Notes under the pieces: generated by a model
Databases searched by the model: none
The model's input: the letters and a program-made list of their open reading frames with translations, nothing else
What the model was told of the DNA's origin: nothing
Shown here: positions 35,029 through 44,017 of the stretch, in pieces
How positions within the stretch are numbered: the first letter of the stretch is position 1
Layout of the letters: the number at the start of each line of letters is the position of its first letter
Assembly: GCF_013185185.1 (NCBI RefSeq)
Contig: NZ_JAAZWE010000002.1
Span: 685,595-749,594, forward strand
DNA: 64,000 bases
Direction of reading: 5' to 3'
From: Saccharibacillus endophyticus
Lineage (GTDB): Bacteria; Bacillota; Bacilli; Paenibacillales; Paenibacillaceae
Translations under genes and position numbers: made by a program

Positions 35029-37427
35029 GGCTGCACCGCTCCTTTCAATTTGATTTGCGGCATCGCCATCGTGGTCCATTCGTTCACCCGAACGCGAATT
35101 TGCACCGTATTGCCGTCGGTCACGTAGTCTGCAGCGTTATCGTAAGTGTCGGAGGCGCCGCCCGCTTTCCAATCGACCGGTTCCCAATCGCCCGAAGCTT
35201 CGTTCCACAGCTCGAAAGTCGCGGTCTGGGTCCGTCCGTCCGGCAAATTCACGTCCAACTGCTTGTAATCGACCTCGCCGACGGACGGCAGCGTAAAGCC
35301 GATCGTCATCGTGCCCGGCGAAGCGCTGAGCCGTCCCATGCCGTCATCGCTGACCTGCGTCGTATTCGTATGGATGACCGAACCGCCCACGTAACCGTAA
35401 GGGATATTGATCTCGCCGTTTTGTACCAGTTCTACCGACACCGGCTGCGTGTACATGCTGATCCGGTCGTTGTCGATCGACTTGCCGCCGACATCCAGCG
35501 TATCGTCCGAATTTTCCGCGAAAGCGATCAGGAAAGCATTTTCGATCCCGGTATCGCCGTTGACCGCGCTGCCGGCTTGAATATTTTGCGTCATCGAGCG
35601 TTGACGGATATACGGATCGTTCGCCGAGCTTTGCGACGGGAACAGATAGCTTCCGATATCGTAATAACCGGAAGACAACGTGACCGAATTTCCGAGCGAC
35701 GCCGATCCGCCCGGCTCCAAAGTGCCCAGCTTATACAATTTGCCGCCGGCGATCAGCGCGGCGTCGCTGAGCGGCATGTCCGTTTCGTTCACCACGCTGC
35801 CGCTGACTTGGCCTTTTTCGTCGGCCGTAAGTTTCGCGTTCAACCGGCCTGTTTCGATGCTGCCCGGTTCTTCCACGCCGAATTTGGCGACGGACCAGTA
35901 CGACATATCACCCAGGCGAAGCTGCGTGGCGTCGGGTTCTTCGCGAACGAAATTGCCCAGTTCGCCGCTGACCAGACCGTTATTGCCCATGAAAGCATCG
36001 GTGCTCATCATCGATACCTGCGTTCCTTTCGGAAAATCGACCGTGTAACTGCCCGAATTCGGCACGAACAAAGCGGTAGAGCTGCTTCTTACTCCTTTGC
36101 CCTCGCCGTCCATATTCACATAGCTGATCGTATGCGCAAGCTCGTTCGTTTTATCCGAAGAACCGGCCATATAGATTGCGGCGCTCGAAATGATCGCTAC
36201 CAACGGAATGAACACCCACGCCCATTCGCGCTTGTCGAACTTGCGCAGCACCAGATACAGGATCGGCGCTACGACGATCACGTAAACCAGCAGCATCCAT
36301 ACCAGTCCGCTGAGCTTCGGCATATGCAGCGACGGAAAATAATCGAGCATGTACGACATGTTGTAATAAGAGTTTCCGTACATGCCGCCGTTCATGTTCA
36401 CGGTCTGAAGATCGGCTTGCAGCAAGCCGCCCCACAGATCCGCGCTGCCCGCCCAGGAAGACAAAGGTTCGAGCGCGAGATCGTAAGCCGAATACCAGAC
36501 CTGGCCGGCTTGGGCCGACATCGAAGCGACTAGCGGGAGGCCGTTGTTATCGTAACGGACGTCCGCTTCGGGCTTTGCGGTTGCTTGCGCGGCCGTCATG
36601 GAAGCGCCGGCGGGAAGTTCTTTGCCTCCGCCTCCGGATGCCAGGGACGCCGCGGATACCGACACCGTTCCGCCCGATGCTTCCACCGGCGACAGATCGG
36701 CCAACGCGCCGACCGTTTTGGCATACCCCGCGCCGCCCCCGAACACAAGCGCGCCGCCGCGCTCTACCCAGGTCCGAATCGCGTTATTTTGTTCTTCGCT
36801 CAGCGTGTCCGAAGCGAAATCGTTCATGACCAATACGTCAAGACCGTCGAGCAGCATCGCATCGTCGCCGATATCGGCCGCGTCGAGCGGGACGATGCTC
36901 ACCTGCTGTCCTCTGCCTTGAAGCAGGTTCAGGAAATTCATCGTGTCGGGATCGGAAGCCAGCACGCCTACCACCCCCCCGTATTGACTGGAACTCGAAA
37001 GGTAAGAGCGGCCTTCGCGGAAAGGCAGCGAATCCCCTTTTTCCACCGAGCCGGAATAAAACCGGACCATGCTCGTATTCCGGGAATACGAACCGCCCGG
37101 AATAGCCAGCGTTACTTCTTTGGCCGTGCCGGCCGGAAGCTCGACGCGGCGCACGTATGTACTTTCGCTCATTCCGTTTTGAGGCGCGACCTGCACCACG
37201 AGGTCGCCCGATAAGTCCCGATCGCTGGTCAACGTCACTTTAAGCGGATTCCATCGACCGTCATTAATCTTGCCCCCGTAACCGAACTCGGTCGTTACTT
37301 TGAGACCGCCTTCGGCGGCTGCCGCGCTCGCTTCCGCAGGCAGGATCGGCAATAAGGCCATAATCAGCGCAAGCGGAAGCAGAAGCGCCATGCAGCTTTT
37401 GGCTGCTATTTTCGTCCATGCAAACAT
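35025..37427 (-). CDS. Exported membrane-anchored protein with GATase-like domain, first gene of the operon
   Basis: An 800-aa protein. A signal peptide ends at about residue 33 (ILPAEASA), then a beta domain (40-150), a class-I GATase-like fold (about 155-260, VLVMNDFASDTLSEEQNNA then RGGALVFGGGAGYAKT), spans at about 375-395 and 405-425, and a long C-terminal extracytoplasmic beta-rich region of about 370 residues. AAAGGAG lies 7 bases before the ATG. The gene overlaps the ATPase gene by 4 bases and opens the eight-gene unit. No enzymatic residues are recognisable; a scaffold or surface receptor role is a guess. Confidence 0.78.
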   Translation of the reverse strand: MFAWTKIAAKSCMALLLPLALIMALLPILPAEASAAAAEGGLKVTTEFGYGGKINDGRWNPLKVTLTSDRDLSGDLVVQVAPQNGMSESTYVRRVELPAGTAKEVTLAIPGGSYSRNTSMVRFYSGSVEKGDSLPFREGRSYLSSSSQYGGVVGVLASDPDTMNFLNLLQGRGQQVSIVPLDAADIGDDAMLLDGLDVLVMNDFASDTLSEEQNNAIRTWVERGGALVFGGGAGYAKTVGALADLSPVEASGGTVSVSAASLASGGGGKELPAGASMTAAQATAKPEADVRYDNNGLPLVASMSAQAGQVWYSAYDLALEPLSSWAGSADLWGGLLQADLQTVNMNGGMYGNSYYNMSYMLDYFPSLHMPKLSGLVWMLLVYVIVVAPILYLVLRKFDKREWAWVFIPLVAIISSAAIYMAGSSDKTNELAHTISYVNMDGEGKGVRSSSTALFVPNSGSYTVDFPKGTQVSMMSTDAFMGNNGLVSGELGNFVREEPDATQLRLGDMSYWSVAKFGVEEPGSIETGRLNAKLTADEKGQVSGSVVNETDMPLSDAALIAGGKLYKLGTLEPGGSASLGNSVTLSSGYYDIGSYLFPSQSSANDPYIRQRSMTQNIQAGSAVNGDTGIENAFLIAFAENSDDTLDVGGKSIDNDRISMYTQPVSVELVQNGEINIPYGYVGGSVIHTNTTQVSDDGMGRLSASPGTMTIGFTLPSVGEVDYKQLDVNLPDGRTQTATFELWNEASGDWEPVDWKAGGASDTYDNAADYVTDGNTVQIRVRVNEWTTMAMPQIKLKGAVQP

Positions 37428-37508
37428 AATATTCTCCTTTCGCCTTGTAAGCCTTCAGAGCGCATGCACGCCATAAATAGCTAAATTTTACAACCCCAGC
37501 AACGACAG

Positions 37509-37534
37509 CGGCCTGTTGATCGCTCAACAGGCCG
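37509..37534. terminator. Perfect 11-bp stem-loop
   Basis: CGGCCTGTTGA (37509-37519) inverted at 37524-37534 with a 4-base loop, between the purU gene and the start of the eight-gene operon, both on the minus strand. TCTTTAT follows on the plus strand only, so its function is unsure. Confidence 0.45.
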
Positions 37535-37649
37535 TCTTTATGCGCCTTTCGGCTGCAAGATGATATGGGATCGGCTGCTGAGACTTCCCCTTATTAAAGA
37601 CGACTTTCAGCAGCTTTTTGTTACGAAAACAATAGTTTACGGTTTTGTC

Positions 37650-38549
37650 TTAATTAAAAACGACCGTTTTGTTGTGATGCACCAAAATGCGGTCTTCCGC
37701 ATGCCATTTCACGGCACGTGCCAATACGACCCGTTCGATCGTGCGTCCGATCCGCTTGAGTTCGGGCACGTCGTCGCGGTGGCTGACACGCTGCACGTCC
37801 TGCTCGATGATCGGGCCTCCGTCCAGCTCTTCCGTCACATAGTGAGCCGTCGCGCCGATAATTTTCACGCCGCGATCGTACGCTTGCGCATACGGCTTGC
37901 CTCCGACGAATGCCGGCAGGAAGGAGTGATGGATGTTGATGATGCGGTTGCGGTAGTTTTCGATGAAGTAAGGCGAGACGATCTGCATATAGCGCGCCAA
38001 TACGATGAGGTCGATATCGTCGCCGACCGCTTCCAACTGCTGACGCTCCGCTTCCGGCTTATTGTCTTTGGTGACCGGAATATGGCGATATTCGATCCCG
38101 AAAGACTCCACGTATTCGCGCATATCAGGGTGATTGCTGACGACGACCGCGATTTCCGCGTCCAGGTCGCCCGCCTGCCATTGCCACAGCAGCTCCACCA
38201 GACAGTGGTCTTCTTTGGAGACGAAGATCGCCAATTTTTTCTTTTTGGCCGCGCGGTAGATTTTCCAATCCATCGAAAAACGCTGCGCGATCTCTTCGAA
38301 ATCCGCTTCCAGCTTCGATTGCTTTTCCGTCAATCCTTCCAGATCGAACTCGACCCGCATGAAGAACATGCCGCCGTCCGGGTCCATCGTATACTGGTCG
38401 GACTGTACGATATTCGCTCCGTGATCGAACAAGAAACGGGATACGGCCGACACGATTCCCGGACCGTCCGGACATGAAATAAGCATGCGCGCCCGGTTTT
38501 CCGGCTGCTGATGACCTGCGGAACCCGCAGTTTTGATATGAAGCTCCAT
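37650..38549 (-). CDS. purU: Formyltetrahydrofolate deformylase
   Basis: Hydrolyses 10-formyl-THF to formate and THF, balancing the one-carbon pool and supplying formate for purine synthesis. The 299-aa protein has an N-terminal ACT domain (about 20-95, LISCPDGPGIVSAVSRFL) and a formyltransferase-like catalytic domain (about 103-299). The catalytic triad is visible as Asn205, His207 (INIHHSFLPAF) and Asp243 (EELDGGPIIEQD). AAGGGGG is about 12 bases before the ATG. It is 51 bases downstream of the endonuclease IV gene on the same strand; they may be co-transcribed. Confidence 0.93.
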   Translation of the reverse strand: MELHIKTAGSAGHQQPENRARMLISCPDGPGIVSAVSRFLFDHGANIVQSDQYTMDPDGGMFFMRVEFDLEGLTEKQSKLEADFEEIAQRFSMDWKIYRAAKKKKLAIFVSKEDHCLVELLWQWQAGDLDAEIAVVVSNHPDMREYVESFGIEYRHIPVTKDNKPEAERQQLEAVGDDIDLIVLARYMQIVSPYFIENYRNRIINIHHSFLPAFVGGKPYAQAYDRGVKIIGATAHYVTEELDGGPIIEQDVQRVSHRDDVPELKRIGRTIERVVLARAVKWHAEDRILVHHNKTVVFN

Positions 38550-38600
38550 GATTCTTGAATCCCCCTTAGGTCTGGTAACGACGCTTTTCGCGCCCGGAAA

Positions 38601-39728
38601 TTAAAAACGTGTCAATGCTTCCTTGCCTGCCAGCACGCCGATCAAACGTTTGTTCAAATCTTCTTCGGAAGCATTCGGCAGAACCGCCGCTTCTACGGCT
38701 AAATCGTACAACCGGTCAAGCGGCTCGCGAGGATCGGCCTTTTTGGCTTTCGCGTCGTTTTTCAGCACCGACCATACATCCAACGTGAAAGCCCGGGGAT
38801 CGATTCCCTGCGCCGCGAAGAACGCATGCAGCTTCTCTACGTCTTCCGCAAAACCCGGACCGAAACGCTCACCTACGTTGCCGCGCAGAAGCGCGATCTC
38901 GACTTCGTACATCGGACGCTGCGTTTTGACGTCTTTGCCGATCCACGGCGTTTCCAAAATGAACGGGAGATGGCTCAACGACGAATGATTCACGACCTTG
39001 TTGATTGCGTCAAAGCCGATAAAGCCTGCGCCGATCGGCGTATGACGGTCTTTTTTCGCTCCGGACGGATTTTTGCTATCATTAATATGCATGACGCCCA
39101 AGCGATCCAAGCCCACGATATCGTCGAACCGCTTCAGCACGCCGTCGAAATCGCCCGCAACGTCGTAACCCGCGTCGTGAATGTGGCAGGTGTCCATACA
39201 AACGCTCAACCGGCCGTTGTCCGGAACCTTATCGATGATCCGCGCCAGTTCCTCGAACGAGCGGCCGACTTCCGTGCCTTTGCCCGCCATCGTTTCGAGC
39301 GCGATATTGACATCCGTTTCCGCTACGCCGTTCAAGACTTCGGTCAGGCCTGCCGCGATGCGTTCGATGCCGTATTCCGCGTCTTTATCCGTAAACGCGC
39401 CGGGATGCAGCACAATTTGTTTCGTTCCGATCGCGTGCGTGCGCCGGATTTCTTCCTGCAAAAAACTGACGCCCAGTTCGTACGTCGCGTCTTTGTACGA
39501 GCCCAGATTGACGATATACGGCGCATGCACCACGATCTCGGGCACGCCGTTTTTCTCCATCAATAGGCGTCCTTCTTCGATATTCATCGTCTCGATAGGC
39601 TTGCGCCGCGTGTTTTGCGGAGCCCCGGTATATATCATGAACGACGTCGATCCGTAGCTGTTCGCTTCGTTCGCCGCGCTCACCAGTCCCTTATCCGAAA
39701 AGGACACGTGGGAGCCGATTTTAAGCAT
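38601..39728 (-). CDS. nfo: Endonuclease IV-type AP endonuclease with C-terminal extension
   Basis: Cleaves DNA at abasic sites in base excision repair. All trinuclear zinc ligands are present at the expected spacing: His68, His108, Glu145, Asp179, His182, His214, Asp227, His229, Glu259. The motifs [13 protein letters not shown] and [16 protein letters not shown] are intact. At 375 aa it is about 80-90 residues longer than usual Nfo (about 285-300); the extra part after about residue 288 ([15 protein letters not shown], then [15 protein letters not shown]) is helical and of unknown role. GGAGG lies 9 bases before the ATG. Confidence 0.9.
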   Translation of the reverse strand: MLKIGSHVSFSDKGLVSAANEANSYGSTSFMIYTGAPQNTRRKPIETMNIEEGRLLMEKNGVPEIVVHAPYIVNLGSYKDATYELGVSFLQEEIRRTHAIGTKQIVLHPGAFTDKDAEYGIERIAAGLTEVLNGVAETDVNIALETMAGKGTEVGRSFEELARIIDKVPDNGRLSVCMDTCHIHDAGYDVAGDFDGVLKRFDDIVGLDRLGVMHINDSKNPSGAKKDRHTPIGAGFIGFDAINKVVNHSSLSHLPFILETPWIGKDVKTQRPMYEVEIALLRGNVGERFGPGFAEDVEKLHAFFAAQGIDPRAFTLDVWSVLKNDAKAKKADPREPLDRLYDLAVEAAVLPNASEEDLNKRLIGVLAGKEALTRF

Positions 39729-39923
39729 GGTTCATCCTCCTCTTCGTCTGCGGTCGCTGCCCGATAACGACAACGAACGTCCAAACCTTGTTTTATTCTA
39801 ACGTGAAGCGGGCAAAAAATCCACGAATAAGCATCAAGTGCAGAACGCATTTATCATTGATTTGTATTCCGAAGGCGAACGGCGTTTAATAATAGGAGAA
39901 GCAGGCACATAGGGAGGTCAAAC

Positions 39924-40835
39924 ATGAAGATCGCGATCAGCGGAGGAACAGGATTCATCGGACGGAAATTAACGGAAAGACTGATTGGATCGGGGCACGA
40001 AGTCATCATCATTTCACGAAAAAAAGCAGAGCAAGCCGATCATTCGGGTCCTGCGACGCTAACCTGGGACGAGATCGCTCAAGACCCGATGCGCCTTGGC
40101 GGGTGCGACGGCATCGTTAATTTGGCGGGCTCGTCGCTCAGTCAACGCTGGACGGAAAAGTCCAAAGCGGAGATGGAGCGTTCCCGGCTGGAAGCGACGC
40201 GAAAATTGACCGAAGCGATTCGGAGGTTGGAGCAGCTGCCGTCCGTGTTTATCCAGGCATCCGCAATCGGGATCTATGGAACGGATGAGACGAAGGTATT
40301 CGACGAGTCTTCGCCGCCGGGCGGACAAGACTTCCCTTCTCGTTTATCCGTAAAATGGGAAGGTTCAGCGAACGACATCGAACGCATGCCGGAAGTCAGA
40401 GTCGTTAAAATGCGAATCGGATTGGTCATGGGGCAAGAGGCAGGCGTATATCCGGTGCTGAAGCTGCCTTACAAACTGATGGGCGGAGGACGCCTGGGCA
40501 GCGGAAAGCAGTGGATGTCCTGGATTCATATCGACGATCTGACCGCTCTGTTCGAGTTCTGCCTGACCCATCCGCAGATCGCAGGCCCGGTGAATGCCGT
40601 TGCTCCCAAAGCGGTCAGACAGGCTGAATTGGGCCGGACGATCGGGCGCGTCATTCATCGCCCGCATTGGTTTCCGGTTCCGTCTCCGCTAATGAAGGCC
40701 GTACTCGGCGAAATGTCGCTAATGGTGTTGGGCGGCCAGCATGTGGTTCCGACGGCGGCGGAGCGTGCGGGGTTCGAGTTTTCGTATACGGATGCGGAAC
40801 AGGCGATTCGGGATTTGGAAAAGGAACCGGGCTGA
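39924..40835 (+). CDS. TIGR01777 family epimerase (YfcH/YfhF-like, SDR)
   Basis: A 303-aa extended short-chain-dehydrogenase-type protein. The NAD(P)-binding GGTGFIG lies at residues 7-13, and the family marks IVNLAGSSLSQRWTEKSKAEM and GSGKQWMSWIHIDDL follow. The C-terminal DUF1731-type segment (VPTAAERAGFEF) completes the family pattern. The biochemical substrate is unknown for the family. GGGAGG is 8 bases before the ATG. It is monocistronic, divergent from nfo, and ends at the bidirectional terminator 40892-40929. Confidence 0.88.
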   Translation: MKIAISGGTGFIGRKLTERLIGSGHEVIIISRKKAEQADHSGPATLTWDEIAQDPMRLGGCDGIVNLAGSSLSQRWTEKSKAEMERSRLEATRKLTEAIRRLEQLPSVFIQASAIGIYGTDETKVFDESSPPGGQDFPSRLSVKWEGSANDIERMPEVRVVKMRIGLVMGQEAGVYPVLKLPYKLMGGGRLGSGKQWMSWIHIDDLTALFEFCLTHPQIAGPVNAVAPKAVRQAELGRTIGRVIHRPHWFPVPSPLMKAVLGEMSLMVLGGQHVVPTAAERAGFEFSYTDAEQAIRDLEKEPG

Positions 40836-40891
40836 GCACGATTTCGAATAGCTTGTTCAAACGGCCTGCGACCGATAGAAAGCGAAATCAA

Positions 40892-40929
40892 AAAAGAGTC
40901 TGATTCAGTGGTTCTGAACAGACTCTTTT
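40892..40929. terminator. Bidirectional terminator
   Basis: AAAAGAGTCTG (40892-40902) inverted at 40919-40929, with TTCAG/CTGAA inside, forming an almost unbroken 16-bp stem. It lies between the plus-strand epimerase gene and the minus-strand Tad operon end. Confidence 0.85.
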
Positions 40930-40951
40930 CGGTATGTCGCGCACGAACCAT

Positions 40952-41450
40952 TTATTCTTTTAACGCCAATATTTCCTGCTCAGTCAACCCGGTAGCCTGC
41001 ATGATCGTGTCCAAATCCAAATTCAACCTCAGCAGGTTTCGAGCGACTTTTTCAACGCCTCCCAGTGCTCAAGTTCGATTCCGTTGAGAAACCACAACCC
41101 GTTTTCCAAGCCGCCATCGTTCGGAAGGGTATCGGAAAGCTTGGACAATTCCAAAAAATGAATTTCCAAATCGTCGATCAACGTGATCGCCGAACGATCT
41201 TCCCGCAAATGAAATACGTTATGCACTTGCTGATTGGGTAAAGCGGAGTAATTCAAAATATGGATGGTCGCGCATTTTTTCAAGGTTTGGTACGGATCGC
41301 CTTCGCTAAGCTGCGCTCCGTAACGTCTGCTCCAATAAAACAATGTGCGTTTCTCGATATCGTACTTGTTGAACAACTGCATCTCGATATTAATCAGCTG
41401 GCATTCAGCCCCGATTTTTTCTTTTTTTATTATGCCAAATTTCGGATTAT
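40952..41450 (-). pseudogene. Decayed Rpn family (PDDEXK) nuclease gene, truncated and frameshifted
   Basis: Residues such as CQLINIEMQLFNKYDIEK, LFYWSRRYGAQLSEGDPY and HNVFHLREDRS-type segments match the core of Rpn/YhgA-like recombination-promoting nucleases. About 80 N-terminal residues that normally precede INIEMQ are missing: the frame runs instead into the end of the FHA gene. At 41029 the frame meets a stop, while the expected family C-terminus (LNLDLDTIMQATGLTEQEIL) continues in another frame to a stop at 40952. A single-base indel plus 5' deletion therefore killed the gene. Rpn genes are often scattered and mobile-like. Confidence 0.75.
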
Positions 41451-43369
41451 CCGCACCGCAGCGTATAAGAAATCCCGGCAATTTTAAACGTATCGCCCTC
41501 ATTCAAATCATAAGCTTTATAAGGCGTCAACGCTTCGCTGTTCAGAATCGTACCGTTGCGCGAACCGATATCTTTGATGGTGCATTGCGTACCGGTCAGC
41601 TCCAGCTCGACATGAGCCCGCGATATTCCTGCTGCTGTTTCGACATGCTGGGACACCTCCTGCGAACGACCGATGGTGAAGCTTCCAATCGGCAAAACAA
41701 TGCTTTTAGGCAATGAACCGTTTTCCAACCGTTCCAAGCGATACTGAGAGCCGCTGGAAATACTGCCCGGATCTCCTAATCCGCGTCCTCCGTCCAACAT
41801 TACGGTTGGCTGCGAAGCCGGAGGAACCAGCATGCCTGTTCCCGGAACCGCAGGAGGCGAGGGACTGAATTCATTAGGCGATACGTTATCTTTGGAGTAT
41901 CCGTCCTCGCCCTGGCGCCCGCCGTAAGGCTGCGAAGGCTTAAGGAAATCCGGAAGCTGAAATTTTTCATTGCCCGAGTCTCCCGGGGCATTCCGTTCCC
42001 CGGCACCGTTTTTGTTGGCGGCCGGAACAGCTCCATTCTCCTGCTGCCCATAGAAGACACGATGACCCGAAGCTCCTCGCGGTTCCTGCCACGATGCGGA
42101 AAGTGCCGCTGCTTCCTCTTCTTCCTGCATACGAGCTGTACCATGTTTTCCAAAATTCAACTTGCGCGTCCAGCCGAGATACGCAAATACGAGAAGAATA
42201 GGCGTCGCTACTACGCAAATCAATAAAGTAAAGGTTGCAGGACTATCCAAATATAAAAATTTCCACAAAACAGCCAGCAGCATGACACAAATCAACGGAA
42301 TGACCAGTCGTCCATTTTTAGTGTCTTCGACAGCATCTTCAGCTTGCACGTCACTTCCCGAATGTTTTTCCGTTGACCGCCCTTTATCTTTACTGCTTCG
42401 GCGGCTGCCGCCGAATAGACCGCGACGCCCGGCAGCCTCATCCTCCTCTACGGTCGAAGCTTCAGCCATCGACTCCGATCTCCATTGTGCAGCACGCGCT
42501 TGAGTATGGACATTACCCGCCGGAATAGCTTGTTGGTGCTGCATGGCGTTAGGATTATTCATCGGAAACGCCAAAGCCTGATCTCCGTAAGCAGCGCCTC
42601 CGCTTGATGCGGCAGAGAATGCTCCATATGTATTTTCTTGCGGCCAGCTGGCTTGTGGCGTAGAACTGCCGTAACCGTTGCCGTTGTTATGAGAGCCTAG
42701 TGTTCCTTGCATGTCTCTATAGTCTCCCATTGGCGCAAACGGTTTGGGAGCCGCCGCACCCGCGGCCGCCAAGCCCCCCGTGGGTTGCTTACCGCTTCCC
42801 GCCAACAGACCGATCAACAGATTTTTCAGAGATTGCAACGAAAACGAAGATTGCTCGCACATTTGCAAAATACGTTGAACTCCGCTTCCTCGCAAGTCGT
42901 CTACGGAAGCCATCCAACGTGCCGCAAGTCCGCCGATCCGTTCGCGACTCGGCGCAAGCTCAACTGATTTGTTCAGCGGCAAGTAAGTCAGGTAGACCGT
43001 TCCTTCCGATAAAGGTCCTTCCACGAACATATAGTCTTCTTTAAGCAAAAAGCCGTTCGGATTCAGCATATAAGTCATCCCGTATTCAAGCGCCGTAACA
43101 ATTTGCAGCAGCAGCGCATAATATTCGACCAATGTGATCTTTTCCGTTCTCATGCAAGTCGACAACATTCTTTTGCCGCCGATGTTGTAATGCAGTTCCG
43201 CTTCGGCATCCACCTCGCGCACATGCAGATCAAGAACATGCGGAACGTTGGAAGAAGCCAACATTTTGACTTGAACGCGGTTCAAATCATCCCCGCTCAG
43301 TTTGCGTTTATTTTTCAGTACCATGTAAGTCGTATCCCTCTGAACGAAATCGGTGACAAACTCTTCCAC
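41447..43369 (-). CDS. DUF6382-FHA domain membrane protein of the Tad locus
   Basis: A 640-aa protein. The N-terminal 200 residues match the DUF6382 type found in Firmicute Tad loci. A Gly/Pro/Ser/Gln-rich linker follows, then two adjacent spans at about 348-390 (LVIPLICVMLLAVLWKFLY), another low-complexity linker, and a C-terminal FHA domain of about 90 residues (FTIGRSQEVSQHV, ISRAHVELEL, DIGSRNGTILN). FHA domains bind phosphothreonine, suggesting Ser/Thr kinase control of pilus assembly (inference). GTG 43369 is preferred, 8 bases after AAGGAG. It is the last intact gene of the operon, 12 bases after the peptidase gene. Confidence 0.82.
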   Translation of the reverse strand: MEEFVTDFVQRDTTYMVLKNKRKLSGDDLNRVQVKMLASSNVPHVLDLHVREVDAEAELHYNIGGKRMLSTCMRTEKITLVEYYALLLQIVTALEYGMTYMLNPNGFLLKEDYMFVEGPLSEGTVYLTYLPLNKSVELAPSRERIGGLAARWMASVDDLRGSGVQRILQMCEQSSFSLQSLKNLLIGLLAGSGKQPTGGLAAAGAAAPKPFAPMGDYRDMQGTLGSHNNGNGYGSSTPQASWPQENTYGAFSAASSGGAAYGDQALAFPMNNPNAMQHQQAIPAGNVHTQARAAQWRSESMAEASTVEEDEAAGRRGLFGGSRRSSKDKGRSTEKHSGSDVQAEDAVEDTKNGRLVIPLICVMLLAVLWKFLYLDSPATFTLLICVVATPILLVFAYLGWTRKLNFGKHGTARMQEEEEAAALSASWQEPRGASGHRVFYGQQENGAVPAANKNGAGERNAPGDSGNEKFQLPDFLKPSQPYGGRQGEDGYSKDNVSPNEFSPSPPAVPGTGMLVPPASQPTVMLDGGRGLGDPGSISSGSQYRLERLENGSLPKSIVLPIGSFTIGRSQEVSQHVETAAGISRAHVELELTGTQCTIKDIGSRNGTILNSEALTPYKAYDLNEGDTFKIAGISYTLRCG

Positions 43370-43381
43370 ATCCAACACTCC

Positions 43382-43897
43382 TTAGTACATATAAAAGTAT
43401 CCGGCCAAAGCGCCGGGCAGAACCGCCCACATGAAAGGAAACGTCAGATGATTAGCCCGATCCGAAGCAATCGGTGCAAAACTGCGAAACATGAACACGC
43501 CTACAAAGCTGCTAAAAATCCTTTTGATCCGGCGCATGCTTTCACGACGCCAGATCAAAATCCCGAGGCCGATGACGCCTGCAAATAAAATAGAGTAAAG
43601 CAGCGTTTGGGCAGCAAATAAAGTTCCTGTCCAAGCACCGATCCCGGCAAACAACTTCACGTCTCCTGCTCCTACGGCACCGAGCAAATACAGCACGAAC
43701 AGGACGACAAACCCGATCGCGCATCCTTTCGCCGCAAATAACAATCCGTCCAGCCCGTGAACGGCCCCCTGATAAATCAGCCCGGTAAGGACAAAGGCCA
43801 AATTAAGCCGGTTCGGGATTTTTCGGGTTCGAACATCCGTCATGAATGCGACCGCCAAAAAACAACCACAGCCGATGTAGGCCAAGATATCGTTCAT
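43382..43897 (-). CDS. tadV: Prepilin peptidase TadV/CpaA
   Basis: A 171-aa membrane aspartic peptidase of the A24 family that removes the leader of Flp pilin and pseudopilins. The catalytic aspartates Asp21 (TDVRTRKIPN) and Asp79 (GAGDVK) are both present. There are about five spans and, as expected for TadV, no methylase domain. GAGGGG lies about 8 bases before the ATG. It is separated from the preceding pilus gene by 120 bases carrying a long stem-loop. Confidence 0.9.
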   Translation of the reverse strand: MNDILAYIGCGCFLAVAFMTDVRTRKIPNRLNLAFVLTGLIYQGAVHGLDGLLFAAKGCAIGFVVLFVLYLLGAVGAGDVKLFAGIGAWTGTLFAAQTLLYSILFAGVIGLGILIWRRESMRRIKRIFSSFVGVFMFRSFAPIASDRANHLTFPFMWAVLPGALAGYFYMY

Positions 43898-43931
43898 TTC
43901 GTTCCCCTCGTTTCTTTTTCCTGACTCGTCC

Positions 43932-43995
43932 TAACGCCCGCGATACCGCACCGATCCTTGTGTATGAAGTCCGATTTGCGGTATCGCCGGCGTTA
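43932..43995. terminator. Long stem-loop inside the Tad operon
   Basis: 19-base arms (43932-43950 and 43977-43995; the arms share GCGATACCGCA) with two mismatches and a 26-base loop, between the TadE-like and tadV genes. No T-run follows, so RNA processing or stability control within the operon is as likely as termination. Confidence 0.45.
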
Positions 43996-44017
43996 AGCCC
44001 CGCCTTTTGTTCGATAT

